Origin: an uncultured Aeriscardovia sp.
Lineage (GTDB): Bacteria > Actinomycetota > Actinomycetes > Actinomycetales > Bifidobacteriaceae
Direction of reading: 5' to 3'
NCBI GenBank assembly: GCA_903789535.1
Contig: CAIFES010000001.1
Span: forward strand, 349,140-413,139
Length of the DNA stretch: 64,000 nucleotides
Shown: in pieces, positions 36,258 to 46,834 of the stretch
How the letters are laid out: each line of letters begins with the position of its first letter
Position numbering within the stretch: the stretch's first letter is position 1
Position numbers and translations under genes: made by a program
Notes under the pieces: model-generated
What the model saw: only the letters and a program-made list of their open reading frames with translations
What the model was told of the DNA's origin: nothing
The model's database searches: none

Positions 36258-36919
36258 TTCGCCTGCCCCGCGTCGGTGAACAGCGCGCTCAGATCGTCGA
36301 GGATCGCAGAGGTGATCTGCTCGACCGGCTGGGCGGCGTCGAGCGTGACATACCGCGTCGGATCCTGCTGCGCGAGGCGCACATACCCCTCGCGTGTGCG
36401 GCGCTGGAAGCCAATCGACTCGGCGTCGAGCCTGTCCGCCGCTCCCCCGCGGTTGACGGCCACGCGCTTCTGGGCGGCCCGGGCATCCATGTCGAACAAA
36501 TACGTGCGGTCGGGCCACAGACCTTGCGTGGCCCAGGCGGAGAGCCAGTCCACCTGGTCGACGGTCAGCTCACGGCCGGCGCCCTGATAGGCGAGGGACG
36601 AGTCGATGTAGCGGTCGCATAGCACGATTTTCCCCTGCCGGAGCGCGGGACGGATCACCTCGTCCACGTGCTCGGCGCGGTCGGCGGCGAACAGCAGCGC
36701 CTCCGTGCGCGGCAGGACGGTCGCCTTCTCCTTGAACGAGAGGAGCATGTGGCGTATCTCGCGTCCGAGCGCGGTGCCACCCGGCTCGAGGGTGACGACG
36801 ACCTGCCGGCCCTGCGCCCGTAGGGCGGTGGCCACGCGCTCGATCTGCGTGGTCTTGCCGGTGCCGTCGATGCCCTCGAACGTGACGAACAGACCGGGGT
36901 AGGCGGTGTTGTCGCTCAT
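36254..36919 (-). CDS. tmk: Thymidylate kinase (dTMP kinase)
   Basis: LFVTFEGIDGTGKTTQIERVATALRAQGRQVVVTLEPGGTALGREIR; LCDRYIDSSLAYQGAGR. Confidence 0.95.
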   Translation of the reverse strand: MSDNTAYPGLFVTFEGIDGTGKTTQIERVATALRAQGRQVVVTLEPGGTALGREIRHMLLSFKEKATVLPRTEALLFAADRAEHVDEVIRPALRQGKIVLCDRYIDSSLAYQGAGRELTVDQVDWLSAWATQGLWPDRTYLFDMDARAAQKRVAVNRGGAADRLDAESIGFQRRTREGYVRLAQQDPTRYVTLDAAQPVEQITSAILDDLSALFTDAGQAK

Positions 36920-39900
36920 GCGGCCTTCTTCGCCGAGGACGTACGGGAGGAACGCGCGGTGGCGGTCTTCCTCGTGGCCGTCTTCTTTGCAGCCGTCTTC
37001 TTCGCGGCTGCGGTACGGGTCGTCGATTTCTTCGCCGTCGTTTTCTTTGTGCCCGTCCGCTTCGTCGCGGTCTTCACGGTCTTGCGTGCCGAGGACCGTA
37101 CCGACGAGGTGCGCGAGCGCGTGGTGCGTTTGCGCGGGCCCTGCGCACGCTTCTCCGCAAGCAGGCTGTACGCCTCCTCCGGGCTGATGGAGGCGGGCGT
37201 GAACTGCTTGGGCAGCGTGCGGTTGGTGGTGCCGTCGGTGATGTAGTCGCCGTAGAAGCCGGACTTGATCACCACGGGCTTGCCGCTCTCCGGGTCGGTG
37301 CCCAGCTCGCGCAGCGGCGGCCTGGCCGTGCGCCCGCGACGACCGGCGTACTTGGGCTGGGCAAACAGCGCCTTCGCCCCGTCGAGGCTGATCGTGAAGA
37401 TCTGCTCCTCATCGGGCAGCGAGCGCGTGTCCTTCTTGCCCTCGGCGTCGGTGCGCGTGAGATAAGGGCCATAGCGGCCGTTGGTGGCAGTGATGACGGC
37501 GTCATCATCCTTGCCGACCGTGCGCGGCATAGACAGCAGCTTCTCCGCCTGCTCGAGCGTGACGGTCTCCGGGGTCATTGTCTTGAAGAGGGAGACCATC
37601 TTCGGCTTGGCGGCCGACGTCGTCTTCTTGCGCGACGAGGAAGCGGCGGAACCAGCCTTTGCGGCGGAACCGCTCTTCGTCGCCGTCTTGGCCGTCTTAC
37701 CCGCCGTCGCCGAGGACGCTGCCGACGTGGATGAGCCGGAATCCTCTTCCTGCGGGGCGACCTGCGCGATGTACGGGCCGAACCGGCCGCTGCGCACCTC
37801 GATGGTGTTGCCCTGCGCGTCCGTGCCGAGCACGCGCGCACCACCCGCGTTGGAAGCGAGCAGCTCACGGGCCTTGTCGACGGTCAGCTCATCAGGGGCG
37901 AGATCATCAGGGATGGAGGCGTGGCGCGGGTTGCCATCTTTGTCGAGGTTCTTCGTGTCCTCCAGATACGGGCCGAAACGTCCCACGCGCACGTTGATGC
38001 CGTCGCCCACCGAGATGGTGTTGACCGCGCGCGCGTCGATGTCGCCCAGCTCGGAGACCTGCTGGTGCAGGCCCTCTGTGGCGTCGCGCTCATCCTTGGC
38101 CGAGCCCTCGCCCGTGCCGAAGTAGAAGTTCGTCAGCCAGTCGAGGCTCGTCTCCTTGCCCTGGGCGATGCGGTCGAGCCCCTTCTCCATATGCGCGGTG
38201 AACTCGTAGTCCACGTACTGCGGGAAGTGCTGTTCGAGCAGCTTGATGACCGAGAACGCCAGCCAGCTGGGGATCATCGCCCGGCCGCGCTCATACACGT
38301 AGCCGCGCGAGAGAATGGTGGAGATGATGGAGGCGTAAGTGGACGGGCGGCCGATCTCGCGCGCCTCGAGCGTCTTGACGAGTGACGCCTCGGTGTAGCG
38401 TGCCGGCGGCTGGGTGGAGTGGTCCTGCACCTCGACCGGGTCGAGCGTGACGGTTGTTGTCGCCTGCTCCCCCGACTGGGCAGAACCAGCCTGTACCGAG
38501 CGGGCCACCGCCGCGCCCTTCTTCGCCGAATCCTCCTTGACCGTGGCCGTCACGGCGACCGGGCGGACGATATCCCCCTGCGCAAGATCGGGCAGATTCG
38601 TCTGGCCGGAGGAGGTCGCCGACTGCTCCGAGCGCTGGTTGATCTTCTCGGCGGTCAGGCCGTAGGCGCGCATGTAGCCCGGGAAGGTGATGACCGTGCC
38701 CGAGGCCTGGAACTGCGCTGTGCCGTGATCCTTCGTCGCCGCTTCGAGACGGATCGTGTCGGTGCGGCCCTTCTCGTCCGCCATCTGCGTGGCGAGCGTG
38801 CGCTGCCAGATGAGCGTGTAGAGGCGCAGCTGGTCGGGCGGCAGGCTCGCGGCCAGCTCGTCGGGGCTACGGAACGTGTCGCCGGCCGGGCGGATGGCCT
38901 CATGCGCCTCCTGGGCGCCGGCCGTGGTGGTGTGGAACTGACGGGACTTCTCGGAAAGATACTCGGCGCCGAACATCGCCCCCACCTGCTCGCGGGCCGC
39001 ATGGATGGCCTGCTGCGAGAGGGTGACGGCGTCGGTACGCATGTAGGTGATCAGACCGTTCTCGTACAGGCTCTGGGCCGCGCGCATCGTCTGCCGCGAG
39101 CTCATCGACAGCCTGTTGCCGGCCGCCTGCTGCAGCGTGGAGGTGGTGAACGGCGGGGCCGGCCGGCGCGAATACGGGCGCGAGGAAACCTCGCTCACCG
39201 CAAAATCAGCATCCGCGAGTTCTGTGGCCAGCCCGCGTGCCTCATCTTCCTCAAGCCGGACGGGGTTCTCCTTGGCGGCACGGGCGGTCAGATTGCCTTT
39301 GTCATCAAAGTCTTTGGAGACCGCCAGACGACGACCGTCCAGGGTGGTCAGACGCGCGTCGAAGGCGTCGGCGGCAGAGCCTGTCGGCGAGAGATGGGCA
39401 AGCAGATCACGGTAGACAGCCGGCACGAACGCCATGCGCTCGCGCTCGCGCTCGACGATCAGGCGCGTCGCCACGGACTGCACGCGGCCGGCGGACAGAT
39501 GCGGTCCGACCTTGCGCCACAGCACCGGCGAGAGCTCGTAACCGAACAGGCGGTCGAGCACGCGGCGCGTCTCCTGGGCGGAGACCATGTTCTCATCCAC
39601 CTGGCGCGTGTGATTGAGCGAGTCGAGGATGGCCGGCTTGGTGATCTCGTGGAACACCATGCGCTTGACCGGCACCTTCGGCTTGAGCGTCTGGACCAGA
39701 TGCCAGCTGATCGCCTCCCCCTCGCGATCCTCATCAGTGGCGAGGTAGAGCTCGCTGGCATCGGCGAGCGCCTTCTTCAGCTCGGCGACAGTCTTCTTAT
39801 GGCCGGGATCGATGATGTAGTAGGGCGCGAACTTGTTGTCCACGTCCACGCCGAAGCGGCCGTATTCCTTCTTTTTGCTGGCAGGCACCTGGGAGGGCTG

Positions 39901-40020
39901 GGCGAGGTCGCGGATGTGGCCGACCGAGGCGAGGACGGTGTAGTCCTTGCCAAGGAACGACTGGATCTTCTTCGCCTTGGTCGGAGACTCGACGATGACG
40001 AGCTTTGTCTTGGCCATCAC
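36916..40020 (-). CDS. topA: DNA topoisomerase I with Lys/Ala-rich C-terminal tail
   Basis: KLVIVESPTKAKKIQSFLGKDYTVLASVGHIRDL; LATDEDREGEAISWHL; GLITYMRTDAV; AKKTTAKKSTTRTAAAKKTAAKKTATRKT tail. Confidence 0.97.
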   Translation of the reverse strand: MMAKTKLVIVESPTKAKKIQSFLGKDYTVLASVGHIRDLAQPSQVPASKKKEYGRFGVDVDNKFAPYYIIDPGHKKTVAELKKALADASELYLATDEDREGEAISWHLVQTLKPKVPVKRMVFHEITKPAILDSLNHTRQVDENMVSAQETRRVLDRLFGYELSPVLWRKVGPHLSAGRVQSVATRLIVERERERMAFVPAVYRDLLAHLSPTGSAADAFDARLTTLDGRRLAVSKDFDDKGNLTARAAKENPVRLEEDEARGLATELADADFAVSEVSSRPYSRRPAPPFTTSTLQQAAGNRLSMSSRQTMRAAQSLYENGLITYMRTDAVTLSQQAIHAAREQVGAMFGAEYLSEKSRQFHTTTAGAQEAHEAIRPAGDTFRSPDELAASLPPDQLRLYTLIWQRTLATQMADEKGRTDTIRLEAATKDHGTAQFQASGTVITFPGYMRAYGLTAEKINQRSEQSATSSGQTNLPDLAQGDIVRPVAVTATVKEDSAKKGAAVARSVQAGSAQSGEQATTTVTLDPVEVQDHSTQPPARYTEASLVKTLEAREIGRPSTYASIISTILSRGYVYERGRAMIPSWLAFSVIKLLEQHFPQYVDYEFTAHMEKGLDRIAQGKETSLDWLTNFYFGTGEGSAKDERDATEGLHQQVSELGDIDARAVNTISVGDGINVRVGRFGPYLEDTKNLDKDGNPRHASIPDDLAPDELTVDKARELLASNAGGARVLGTDAQGNTIEVRSGRFGPYIAQVAPQEEDSGSSTSAASSATAGKTAKTATKSGSAAKAGSAASSSRKKTTSAAKPKMVSLFKTMTPETVTLEQAEKLLSMPRTVGKDDDAVITATNGRYGPYLTRTDAEGKKDTRSLPDEEQIFTISLDGAKALFAQPKYAGRRGRTARPPLRELGTDPESGKPVVIKSGFYGDYITDGTTNRTLPKQFTPASISPEEAYSLLAEKRAQGPRKRTTRSRTSSVRSSARKTVKTATKRTGTKKTTAKKSTTRTAAAKKTAAKKTATRKTATARSSRTSSAKKAA

Positions 40021-40142
40021 TCCCCCTGTCTGCGTGCCGGCGGCTTTTCGTCGTTGTCGTCGCGCCGCGCGGCACCCCTTTCGTTACAACACCTTATTGG
40101 CGATGCGGACGAGGAGCCGCGTTTTGACGACTCTGCCGCGTT

Positions 40143-41696
40143 TTACGCCGCATGCGAGCGACGGTGATCTGTGCGCGCGGTCTTGTTGCGTGCGGGCTTG
40201 GGCGGGCCGCCGAGCAGGCCGAGCGTGGACAGCGGTGAGGCGGTGGCCTGCCGGCAGATGAGCACGAGGGCGTTGACGAGCAGGTCGACGGAGACGATGG
40301 CCAGCAGCGCCGCATGGCAGGCCGGGGCGGTCACCCACCGTGCCGGGATCGACAGCCCGGGCCAGAGCTGGACGAGCAGATAGACGGTCCAGGCGATGCC
40401 CGCCACGCCGGTGACGAGCAGCAGGACGGAAACGATCTGGATACCCGCGCTGGAGCGCCGCGCACCGGGTCTGTCCATCCCGCTGCCGCGCGTGAAGGCG
40501 AGGGTGAGCAGGGCAAGCCCGCCGGTGAGCAGGATGGAGACCGTCACGTCCGAGGGACGGTGCCAGCGGCAGATGACGAGGCTGACCGCCCCCACACCTG
40601 TGGCAAGCGCGGCAAACAGGGCCGTCCACACGCGCCAGGACAGCGAGCACGCCATCACCAGCAGCAGACAGGCGGTCAGGATCGCCATCGTATGGCCGCT
40701 CGGCGAGGTGTTGGACGGATTGGGAAGGTGCGGGTCGAACACCGGCCGCGGCAAAACGTATTTGAGCAGATGCACGCCCACGGCCAGCACCGTGAACACC
40801 GTCATCTGCACGAGCAGGACCCAGCGGCGACGGATGATGACGATCATCAGCGAGCCCAGCCCGCACAGGGCGATGAACGTATCGATCACATACCGGCTCG
40901 TGATGACGGAGGCGAGCGGGACGAGCCAGGACGGCGAGTGCTTGTACAGGTTCTGCCACACGAGGTCGTCGAGCACCTGGCCCGGCAGGGTGCGCACGCT
41001 GCCCCACCACAGTGCCGCCCCCGCGAGCAGGAGCAGCACGCCGAGCACCGCGGACCAGGCCACGGCGCTCCAGCGCGGGCGCACCAGCAGCGGGTCGCGC
41101 AGGGACTGCTTCAACGGGGTCTCGGCGTGGCTCGCGCGGCGCGATCCAGACTTATTCCTGCTTTCCGCGTCGCTGCCGCCATGGCCGCCATCCGCACGAG
41201 CGGCCTCCTGCCCGGCCGGCATGCCTTGCGACTGTATGCCATGCGACGTGTGGAAACCATCCGGAGCCGCCGGAGACGCCGGATCGCGATCGCCATTACC
41301 ATCGCGGTTACCGTCGCTATCGAGCACGTTGTCATCGTCCGCGTCACGGCGACCATTGAGACTGTCACGCCTATCATGCTCTTCAGCATGCTCATCGTCA
41401 TCCGGCAGACCGGTGCCCCAGTCGCCGAGATCCAGCTCGCCGTCCGGTGTGGTCTGGCTTGGCACGGTATGCTGCTCGAACGCCTGCGGCAGGCCCGGCT
41501 GGCCCTCGTCCGTCGTCAGGGCTTGCGGGACCTGCGGAGTCTCACCCGGGTCCAACACGAATCCATCCGGACCGCGATCCGTCATCCGGCCAGACTGGTC
41601 ACGTCCGGGCCGGTCCTGGTCCGATCCGGACACAAAAGAGTCGCCGTCGGGCCTGTGCTGCCGGGCGAACCGGTCATCGTCTGTCGTATCAGTCAC
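40143..41696 (-). CDS. Phosphatase PAP2 family membrane protein
   Basis: LKYVLPRPVF...NTSPSGHTMAILTACLLL...VICRWHRPSDVTVSILL carries the PAP2 motifs (KxxxxxRP, PSGH, RxxxxxHxxxD-like). Confidence 0.85.
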   Translation of the reverse strand: MTDTTDDDRFARQHRPDGDSFVSGSDQDRPGRDQSGRMTDRGPDGFVLDPGETPQVPQALTTDEGQPGLPQAFEQHTVPSQTTPDGELDLGDWGTGLPDDDEHAEEHDRRDSLNGRRDADDDNVLDSDGNRDGNGDRDPASPAAPDGFHTSHGIQSQGMPAGQEAARADGGHGGSDAESRNKSGSRRASHAETPLKQSLRDPLLVRPRWSAVAWSAVLGVLLLLAGAALWWGSVRTLPGQVLDDLVWQNLYKHSPSWLVPLASVITSRYVIDTFIALCGLGSLMIVIIRRRWVLLVQMTVFTVLAVGVHLLKYVLPRPVFDPHLPNPSNTSPSGHTMAILTACLLLVMACSLSWRVWTALFAALATGVGAVSLVICRWHRPSDVTVSILLTGGLALLTLAFTRGSGMDRPGARRSSAGIQIVSVLLLVTGVAGIAWTVYLLVQLWPGLSIPARWVTAPACHAALLAIVSVDLLVNALVLICRQATASPLSTLGLLGGPPKPARNKTARTDHRRSHAA

Positions 41697-41841
41697 GTTT
41701 CCAGACTATCGGGCGCGCGACGGACAGATATGTGGATTAGGTCAAAACCGACCGGATGGATCGGTGCAAGGCGGCTTAGGGAAAGACAGCTTCGGGAAAA
41801 GAAAAATAGAGACACGAAGAAGCAGCCTTGGAAAAAGAAAA

Positions 41842-41923
41842 CTCCCGCGTACCCGACAGAGGCCACTTACCCTTGCTGCATTCCTGCCCTGGGGGGATTG
41901 GGTGACATATCGCCACGTGGGAG
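41842..41923 (-). ncRNA. ffs: Signal recognition particle RNA, small bacterial type
   Basis: Minus strand CTCCCACGTGGCGATATGTCACCCAATCCCCCCAGGGCAGGAATGCAGCAAGGGTAAGTGGCCTCTGTCGGGTACGCGGGAG; conserved CAGGxCAGGAATGCAGCAAG apical region, terminal CTCCC/GGGAG pairing, T-rich tail. Confidence 0.93.
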
Positions 41924-42103
41924 CGTGTTTATGTTACCGCATGCGGATGAGATCCCGCAAACTACTGCACATGATCTCAGCCATGTCCGTTCATTACCTG
42001 CATCCGTCATCATCAGCTTTCTGGACTATGTTAGGCAGTTATTGTCTCTGCCGGGCTGATGAGACGGCAAAGGACAGACACGACTGGATAGGAGTGCAGA
42101 CGG

Positions 42104-44431
42104 ATGCTGAGGAAAGACGCCAATGACTCCCTCCACGATACGGAGGACACGCACACAGGAGCTGCTGACGGTATGACAGCGAATGATACTGCCATCAACA
42201 GCACAGCAGCAGACGCGCAGAAGAGGACAGATTCTACTGCTGACAGCGATGCGGATAACACCCCCCAAGACCCCAATATTTCCAAGCCAGCCAGCATCGC
42301 AACAGATCGGAATGATGCTCCAGTGAAGAATATTATCGGTGAGCATATCGCCAAACGGCCGAAACGTGAGCTGCCATTCACACGTCCAGCCCAAATGCGA
42401 ATCACCGACCCACAGAAAAGCCACAAGTGGATCCGCGGCATCATCGACACGCTCTATGTTCTTGGCTTCATTGGCGTGAGCTTTGGCTCAATGTTTCTGC
42501 TCCAATGGGGCGTCAATCCTGATCTTCATTTTGCACAAGTCATCGCTAACGCACTCCCAGATACATTCGGGACAAATTCTGCATCGCGCCGCTTTATTCT
42601 TCTTCTCAACGTTCTCCTCATTGTTACTGTTTATCTATTTCTTCTGTTTCTCTGCAATTCGTTCTACGTATCCACCGGAATTATTGTCGTGGTAGTCGCT
42701 GTTTTCAGTGTCGCAAACAGAATTAAAATCAATCTTCGCTCTGAGCCTGTGCTGCCAAGCGATATTACGTTAGCCATCCATAACACAAAAAATGTTGCCG
42801 GCTTTATTCCAAATTCGTCATACTCCCTTATTGCTATTACCGTTACAGCAATCATTCTATATATCATTCTCGCCGTGGCATGTGGCTGGCTACTAGGCAA
42901 GGCACAACCACTGCATATCGCGTCATCGGTTAAACGGATCGGCATGCAAATACTCATTTCTTGTGCTCCTGCGGCACTATTTATTGCCTTTGTCGCAGGA
43001 ACAAGTGACACCAATGCTTGGGGGCGCCAACTTGCAACCTCAATGGGCGATACACCACGCATGTGGGACGCCAAAGAAGATTCACAGTTAAATGGGACTC
43101 TTTATGCGTTTATCCGTAATTCTTTCACCAAGGTTATGGATAAACCTGCAGGATATTCCCAGCAGCGGATGAAGGCCATCGCCAGTAAGTACTCGAAAGT
43201 CGCCACCACCATCAATTCCACGCGTTCAAGCAATCTTACCGATCAAACAGTCATTCTTATTCTGTCAGAATCATTCTCTGATCCACTGCGCGTGCCTGGC
43301 ATCCAGCTCTCTGAGGACCCGATGCCGAATCTCCGTTCAATCATGGCAAATACGACCAGTGGATTATTCCTCAGCTCCGGTTACGGGGGGGGGACCGCAA
43401 ATCTCGAATATCAGGCATTGACTGGACTGAGTATGGCAAACATGGATCCATCACTGAATTCGCCATACCAGCAATTAGTGCCGCGGCAAACCTCGCCATA
43501 TGCCTTCAACCAGATTTGGAATCAGCAGGGCGGAGGATCAGTCGCTATTCATCCATATTCCGGTAGTACTTATCAACGCTCCTCAAATTACAAGAAGTTT
43601 GGTTTCCAGCACTTCTGGACACTCGACGGTCCTGAATATGTCAAATACAAGGATCGGCTTGGACTCAATCCTTATGTCAGCGATGAATCGACATACAAAG
43701 ACGTCTTGTACTATCTCAATAAAGACAAGAAAGACAAACAATCATTCATCCAAGTCGCCACAATGCAAAATCATATGCCGTATCTGACGGGGTACTACAG
43801 TGACCCCATCAAACAGACAAATGGCCTCGGGATGAACGATCGTGATGAGACAGGCAATATTGAGGCCTACTCGGCAGGAGTCAAGCGAACCGATTCTGCA
43901 ACCACAGCATTTTTGGCATCAATTGACAAGATAAACCGCCCTATCACCATCATCTGGTACGGAGATCACCTTCCTGGCATCTATTCCGCCGAAATGCAGA
44001 ATGCCCAGAACCTTCTGACCCTCCATGAGACCAATTACTTTATCTGGTCAAATGCAGCATCGCACAAACAAGGCGTCAAACTTAAAGACGCTGCTTACAC
44101 GTCGCCGAATTATCTTCTTGCTCAAGGTGCCGACCAGATGAATGCCAAGGTCTCCCCTTATCTCGCATTACTAACGAAGCTGCATCAACAGATTCCTGCT
44201 ATGGAGCCCCCGTTGAATACTTCAAATTGGTCGACCGAAAATCAAGGAAAGCCGGTTTATATCGACCTTGACGGAAAAGAAATCGACAAACTTACAAATA
44301 CCCAGAAAGAACTGCTCAACGATTACAAACTCGTGACTTACGACATGACTGTCGGCAAGAACTATCTGGTGAAGGACGGGTTCCTGACCGCGCCTTCTGC
44401 GGCAGACAGTTCCGCCGCCTCAAACAAGTAA
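42104..44431 (+). CDS. LTA synthase family protein / phosphoglycerol transferase (sulfatase-like)
   Basis: N-terminal TM helices then VILILSESFSDPLRVPGIQLSEDPMPNLRSIMANTTSGLFLSSGYGGGTANLEYQALTGLS; VQVATMQNHMPYL; ITIIWYGDHLPGIY. Confidence 0.9.
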   Translation: MLRKDANDSLHDTEDTHTGAADGMTANDTAINSTAADAQKRTDSTADSDADNTPQDPNISKPASIATDRNDAPVKNIIGEHIAKRPKRELPFTRPAQMRITDPQKSHKWIRGIIDTLYVLGFIGVSFGSMFLLQWGVNPDLHFAQVIANALPDTFGTNSASRRFILLLNVLLIVTVYLFLLFLCNSFYVSTGIIVVVVAVFSVANRIKINLRSEPVLPSDITLAIHNTKNVAGFIPNSSYSLIAITVTAIILYIILAVACGWLLGKAQPLHIASSVKRIGMQILISCAPAALFIAFVAGTSDTNAWGRQLATSMGDTPRMWDAKEDSQLNGTLYAFIRNSFTKVMDKPAGYSQQRMKAIASKYSKVATTINSTRSSNLTDQTVILILSESFSDPLRVPGIQLSEDPMPNLRSIMANTTSGLFLSSGYGGGTANLEYQALTGLSMANMDPSLNSPYQQLVPRQTSPYAFNQIWNQQGGGSVAIHPYSGSTYQRSSNYKKFGFQHFWTLDGPEYVKYKDRLGLNPYVSDESTYKDVLYYLNKDKKDKQSFIQVATMQNHMPYLTGYYSDPIKQTNGLGMNDRDETGNIEAYSAGVKRTDSATTAFLASIDKINRPITIIWYGDHLPGIYSAEMQNAQNLLTLHETNYFIWSNAASHKQGVKLKDAAYTSPNYLLAQGADQMNAKVSPYLALLTKLHQQIPAMEPPLNTSNWSTENQGKPVYIDLDGKEIDKLTNTQKELLNDYKLVTYDMTVGKNYLVKDGFLTAPSAADSSAASNK

Positions 44432-44532
44432 ACCGACTGGATGTGCCACACTCCTATAGCCCGTGTCATCTGCATGCACCTGAGTCGCTCGGCTGCATCT
44501 GTCGTTGGTGCGCCAGTCACTGGCGGAACCCA

Positions 44533-45939
44533 TTACTGGCGTGAAGTCGCCGCCCTGCGTGCCTCTTCCTTGCGCTCAACAGAGTCAGGATTCTTCCACT
44601 GCCCCATATCGAGCACTTCGACAGTCTGCGCATCCTCCTGTGCCGTGAACCGCAGCGCGCGGTCGGAGAGCAGCGCATAGTCGCCGTTGCGACTGTTGCG
44701 GATGACGAACGAGCACGAATTGACGCCAAGCGCCGCCCCGACCATGTCTGTCTCGTCGGGATGCTCAGTGTTCGGCTTGCGCAGCGAGGCAACGAGGGTG
44801 AAATCACCGTTGTTGAACTGATCGAGCGGCAGCGAGAAACGCACGGTGTGATGCCCGCGCTTCTTCATGCGGAACACCTTCGGGCCAGAGTCATAGGTAA
44901 TGCCGCCGCGTCGTGTGTCGTTGAGGGAGATGGCGAGGTAGAAGTCGCCAGGCTGGTCATACTCATATTCGATCTGAAATTCGAACGGCTTTGTCCCGTC
45001 GCTCACACGGCCTGACACCGGCGTGACGCGCAGGAGCGGGCATTGCGCGTTCAGACCTTCCGGATACACCTTCTCGGCATTTTCTTTCTGCCCCTGCTCC
45101 TTGCGCGTCCGAGCCTGCTCGGCTTCGAGATTGGAGAGCGTATACCTGTCCGCCACAGTCTCCGGATCACCTTCGGAGACAATTTTGCCGTCCTCGATCA
45201 TCATGGCCCGCGTGCAGTAGCGCTTTACCGCGTTCATATCGTGCGTGACGAGGATGACGGTCTTCGTCGGGTCTTTCTTGACCTTGGTGAAGAAGTCGTT
45301 GCACTTGCGCTGGAACGCCTCATCGCCGACGGCGAGCACCTCGTCGAGCACGAGGATGTCGCCCTGCGCCTTGATGGCGACGGAGAAGGCGAGACGCACC
45401 TGCATGCCCGAGGAATAGTTCTTCAGCTTCTGGTCCATGAAGTCGCCCAGCTCGGCAAAGTCGACAATGTCGTCGTACATCGCATCGACCTGCGCACGGG
45501 TGAACCCGAGGAGCGAGCCGTTGAGATAGACGTTCTCGCGCCCTGTCAGCTCGGGGTTGAAGCCCACGCCCAGCTCGATGAAGGGCACGAGCTTGCCTTT
45601 GACCTTCACCGAGCCCTGGTTCGGGTAATAAATCTGCGAGATGATCTTGAGCAGCGTGGACTTGCCGCCGCCGTTGCGCCCGACGATGCCGAAGAACTCG
45701 CCCTGGCGCACGTCGAAACTGATGCCGCGCAGCACATGCTGGATCTTGTAACCTCGCACGCCCTTCATCCAGTTGATGAACGCCTGCTTCAGGCCCGTCG
45801 CCTGCTCGGTGGGCAGGCGAAAATCCTTATAGACGTCTTTGACGGACAGAACGACCGGAGCCTTCCTCTGCGGAAAATCAAAATCCACATCGATTGAGGT
45901 ATCAGTCGCCTCAACCGCGGTTGACGACATCGTGGTCAT
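44533..45939 (-). CDS. Polysaccharide/teichoic acid ABC transporter ATP-binding protein with Wzt-like C-terminal domain
   Basis: GIVGRNGGGKSTLLKIISQIYYPNQGSVKVKGKLVPFIELGVGFNPELTGRENVYLNGSLLGF; YSSGMQVRLAFSVAI; VLDEVLAVGDEAFQRKC. Confidence 0.93.
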   Translation of the reverse strand: MTTMSSTAVEATDTSIDVDFDFPQRKAPVVLSVKDVYKDFRLPTEQATGLKQAFINWMKGVRGYKIQHVLRGISFDVRQGEFFGIVGRNGGGKSTLLKIISQIYYPNQGSVKVKGKLVPFIELGVGFNPELTGRENVYLNGSLLGFTRAQVDAMYDDIVDFAELGDFMDQKLKNYSSGMQVRLAFSVAIKAQGDILVLDEVLAVGDEAFQRKCNDFFTKVKKDPTKTVILVTHDMNAVKRYCTRAMMIEDGKIVSEGDPETVADRYTLSNLEAEQARTRKEQGQKENAEKVYPEGLNAQCPLLRVTPVSGRVSDGTKPFEFQIEYEYDQPGDFYLAISLNDTRRGGITYDSGPKVFRMKKRGHHTVRFSLPLDQFNNGDFTLVASLRKPNTEHPDETDMVGAALGVNSCSFVIRNSRNGDYALLSDRALRFTAQEDAQTVEVLDMGQWKNPDSVERKEEARRAATSRQ

Positions 45940-46799
45940 CAGATCACCTCCGCAAAACGACGAGTGTTCTTACGGAACACATGCACGCCCAGCCACAGCA
46001 ACAGGGCACCGATGACGAGCGGGATGAGCTTCGCCCACCAGCTGTGGAACTCGCTCCAGATCGTGGGCTGGGTCTGCGGGGCGATGAGGTTGTGCCGGAT
46101 GTCCTGGATGGTCTGGGCGAACGGATTGAGCAGCTCGAGCCGCGCCACCTTCGCGAGCCAACCGCCGCGCGCTGTGACATAGGTGAGCGGGTAGATGATC
46201 GGCATGCCGTAGAAGATGACCTGCATCAAGACGTCCCAGATGTGCAGCACATCACGGAAATAGACGTACATGGTCGCCAGCAGCAACGTCAGGCCGAGCG
46301 TGATGAGATACAGCTCGATGATGCTCAGCGGCACAAGCAGCACACGCCAGGTGAAATGGACCCCCGAGAAGAGGGCAAAGACGAGGACGACGACGAGATT
46401 GATGGCGTAGCTGATGAGCGCGCCGACCGTCGCCGAAACCACAACGATGTAGTCAGGAAAGTGAATTTTGCGCAGTAGGTCGCCGCGGTCGACGATCGAG
46501 CGCAGGCCGACATTGGTCGAATCAGTGACGAACTGCCAGGAGCAGATGCCGAGCAAAAGGACGACCGGGTAGGTCGAGGTCCCATCTGACACGCGCAGGA
46601 AGCGCGCGAACACAAGGTACATCACGCAGAACAGCATGAGCGGCTCAAGGACGGACCATGCGATACCGAGGAACGATCCCTGGTAACGGAGCTTGAAATC
46701 AGTCTTGACCAGACCCTTCAGCACCGTCATCGCATAGCCGTAATGCTGCGAGACCTTTTGTTTCAGCTCTTTCACGAGATTCCATGCTACCAACGACAC
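45939..46799 (-). CDS. Polysaccharide/teichoic acid ABC transporter permease (TagG/Wzm-like)
   Basis: LVKTDFKLRYQGSFLGIAWSVLEPLMLFCVMYLVFARFLRV; LGLTLLLATMYVYFRDVLHIWDVLMQVIFYGMPIIYPLTYV. Confidence 0.92.
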   Translation of the reverse strand: MSLVAWNLVKELKQKVSQHYGYAMTVLKGLVKTDFKLRYQGSFLGIAWSVLEPLMLFCVMYLVFARFLRVSDGTSTYPVVLLLGICSWQFVTDSTNVGLRSIVDRGDLLRKIHFPDYIVVVSATVGALISYAINLVVVLVFALFSGVHFTWRVLLVPLSIIELYLITLGLTLLLATMYVYFRDVLHIWDVLMQVIFYGMPIIYPLTYVTARGGWLAKVARLELLNPFAQTIQDIRHNLIAPQTQPTIWSEFHSWWAKLIPLVIGALLLWLGVHVFRKNTRRFAEVI

Positions 46800-46834
46800 C
46801 GATTTCCACGGACTCCGGCTGATAAGCTGGACAG

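Noticed and set aside
38419-40167. 582-aa antisense ORF over topA
   Set aside because: Antisense shadow of topA; no recognisable motif.
40314-42126. Two long + strand ORFs (581 aa and 576 aa) antisense to the PAP2 phosphatase and SRP RNA
   Set aside because: Overlap a clear PAP2 gene and the SRP RNA in antisense; composition is atypical for a protein.
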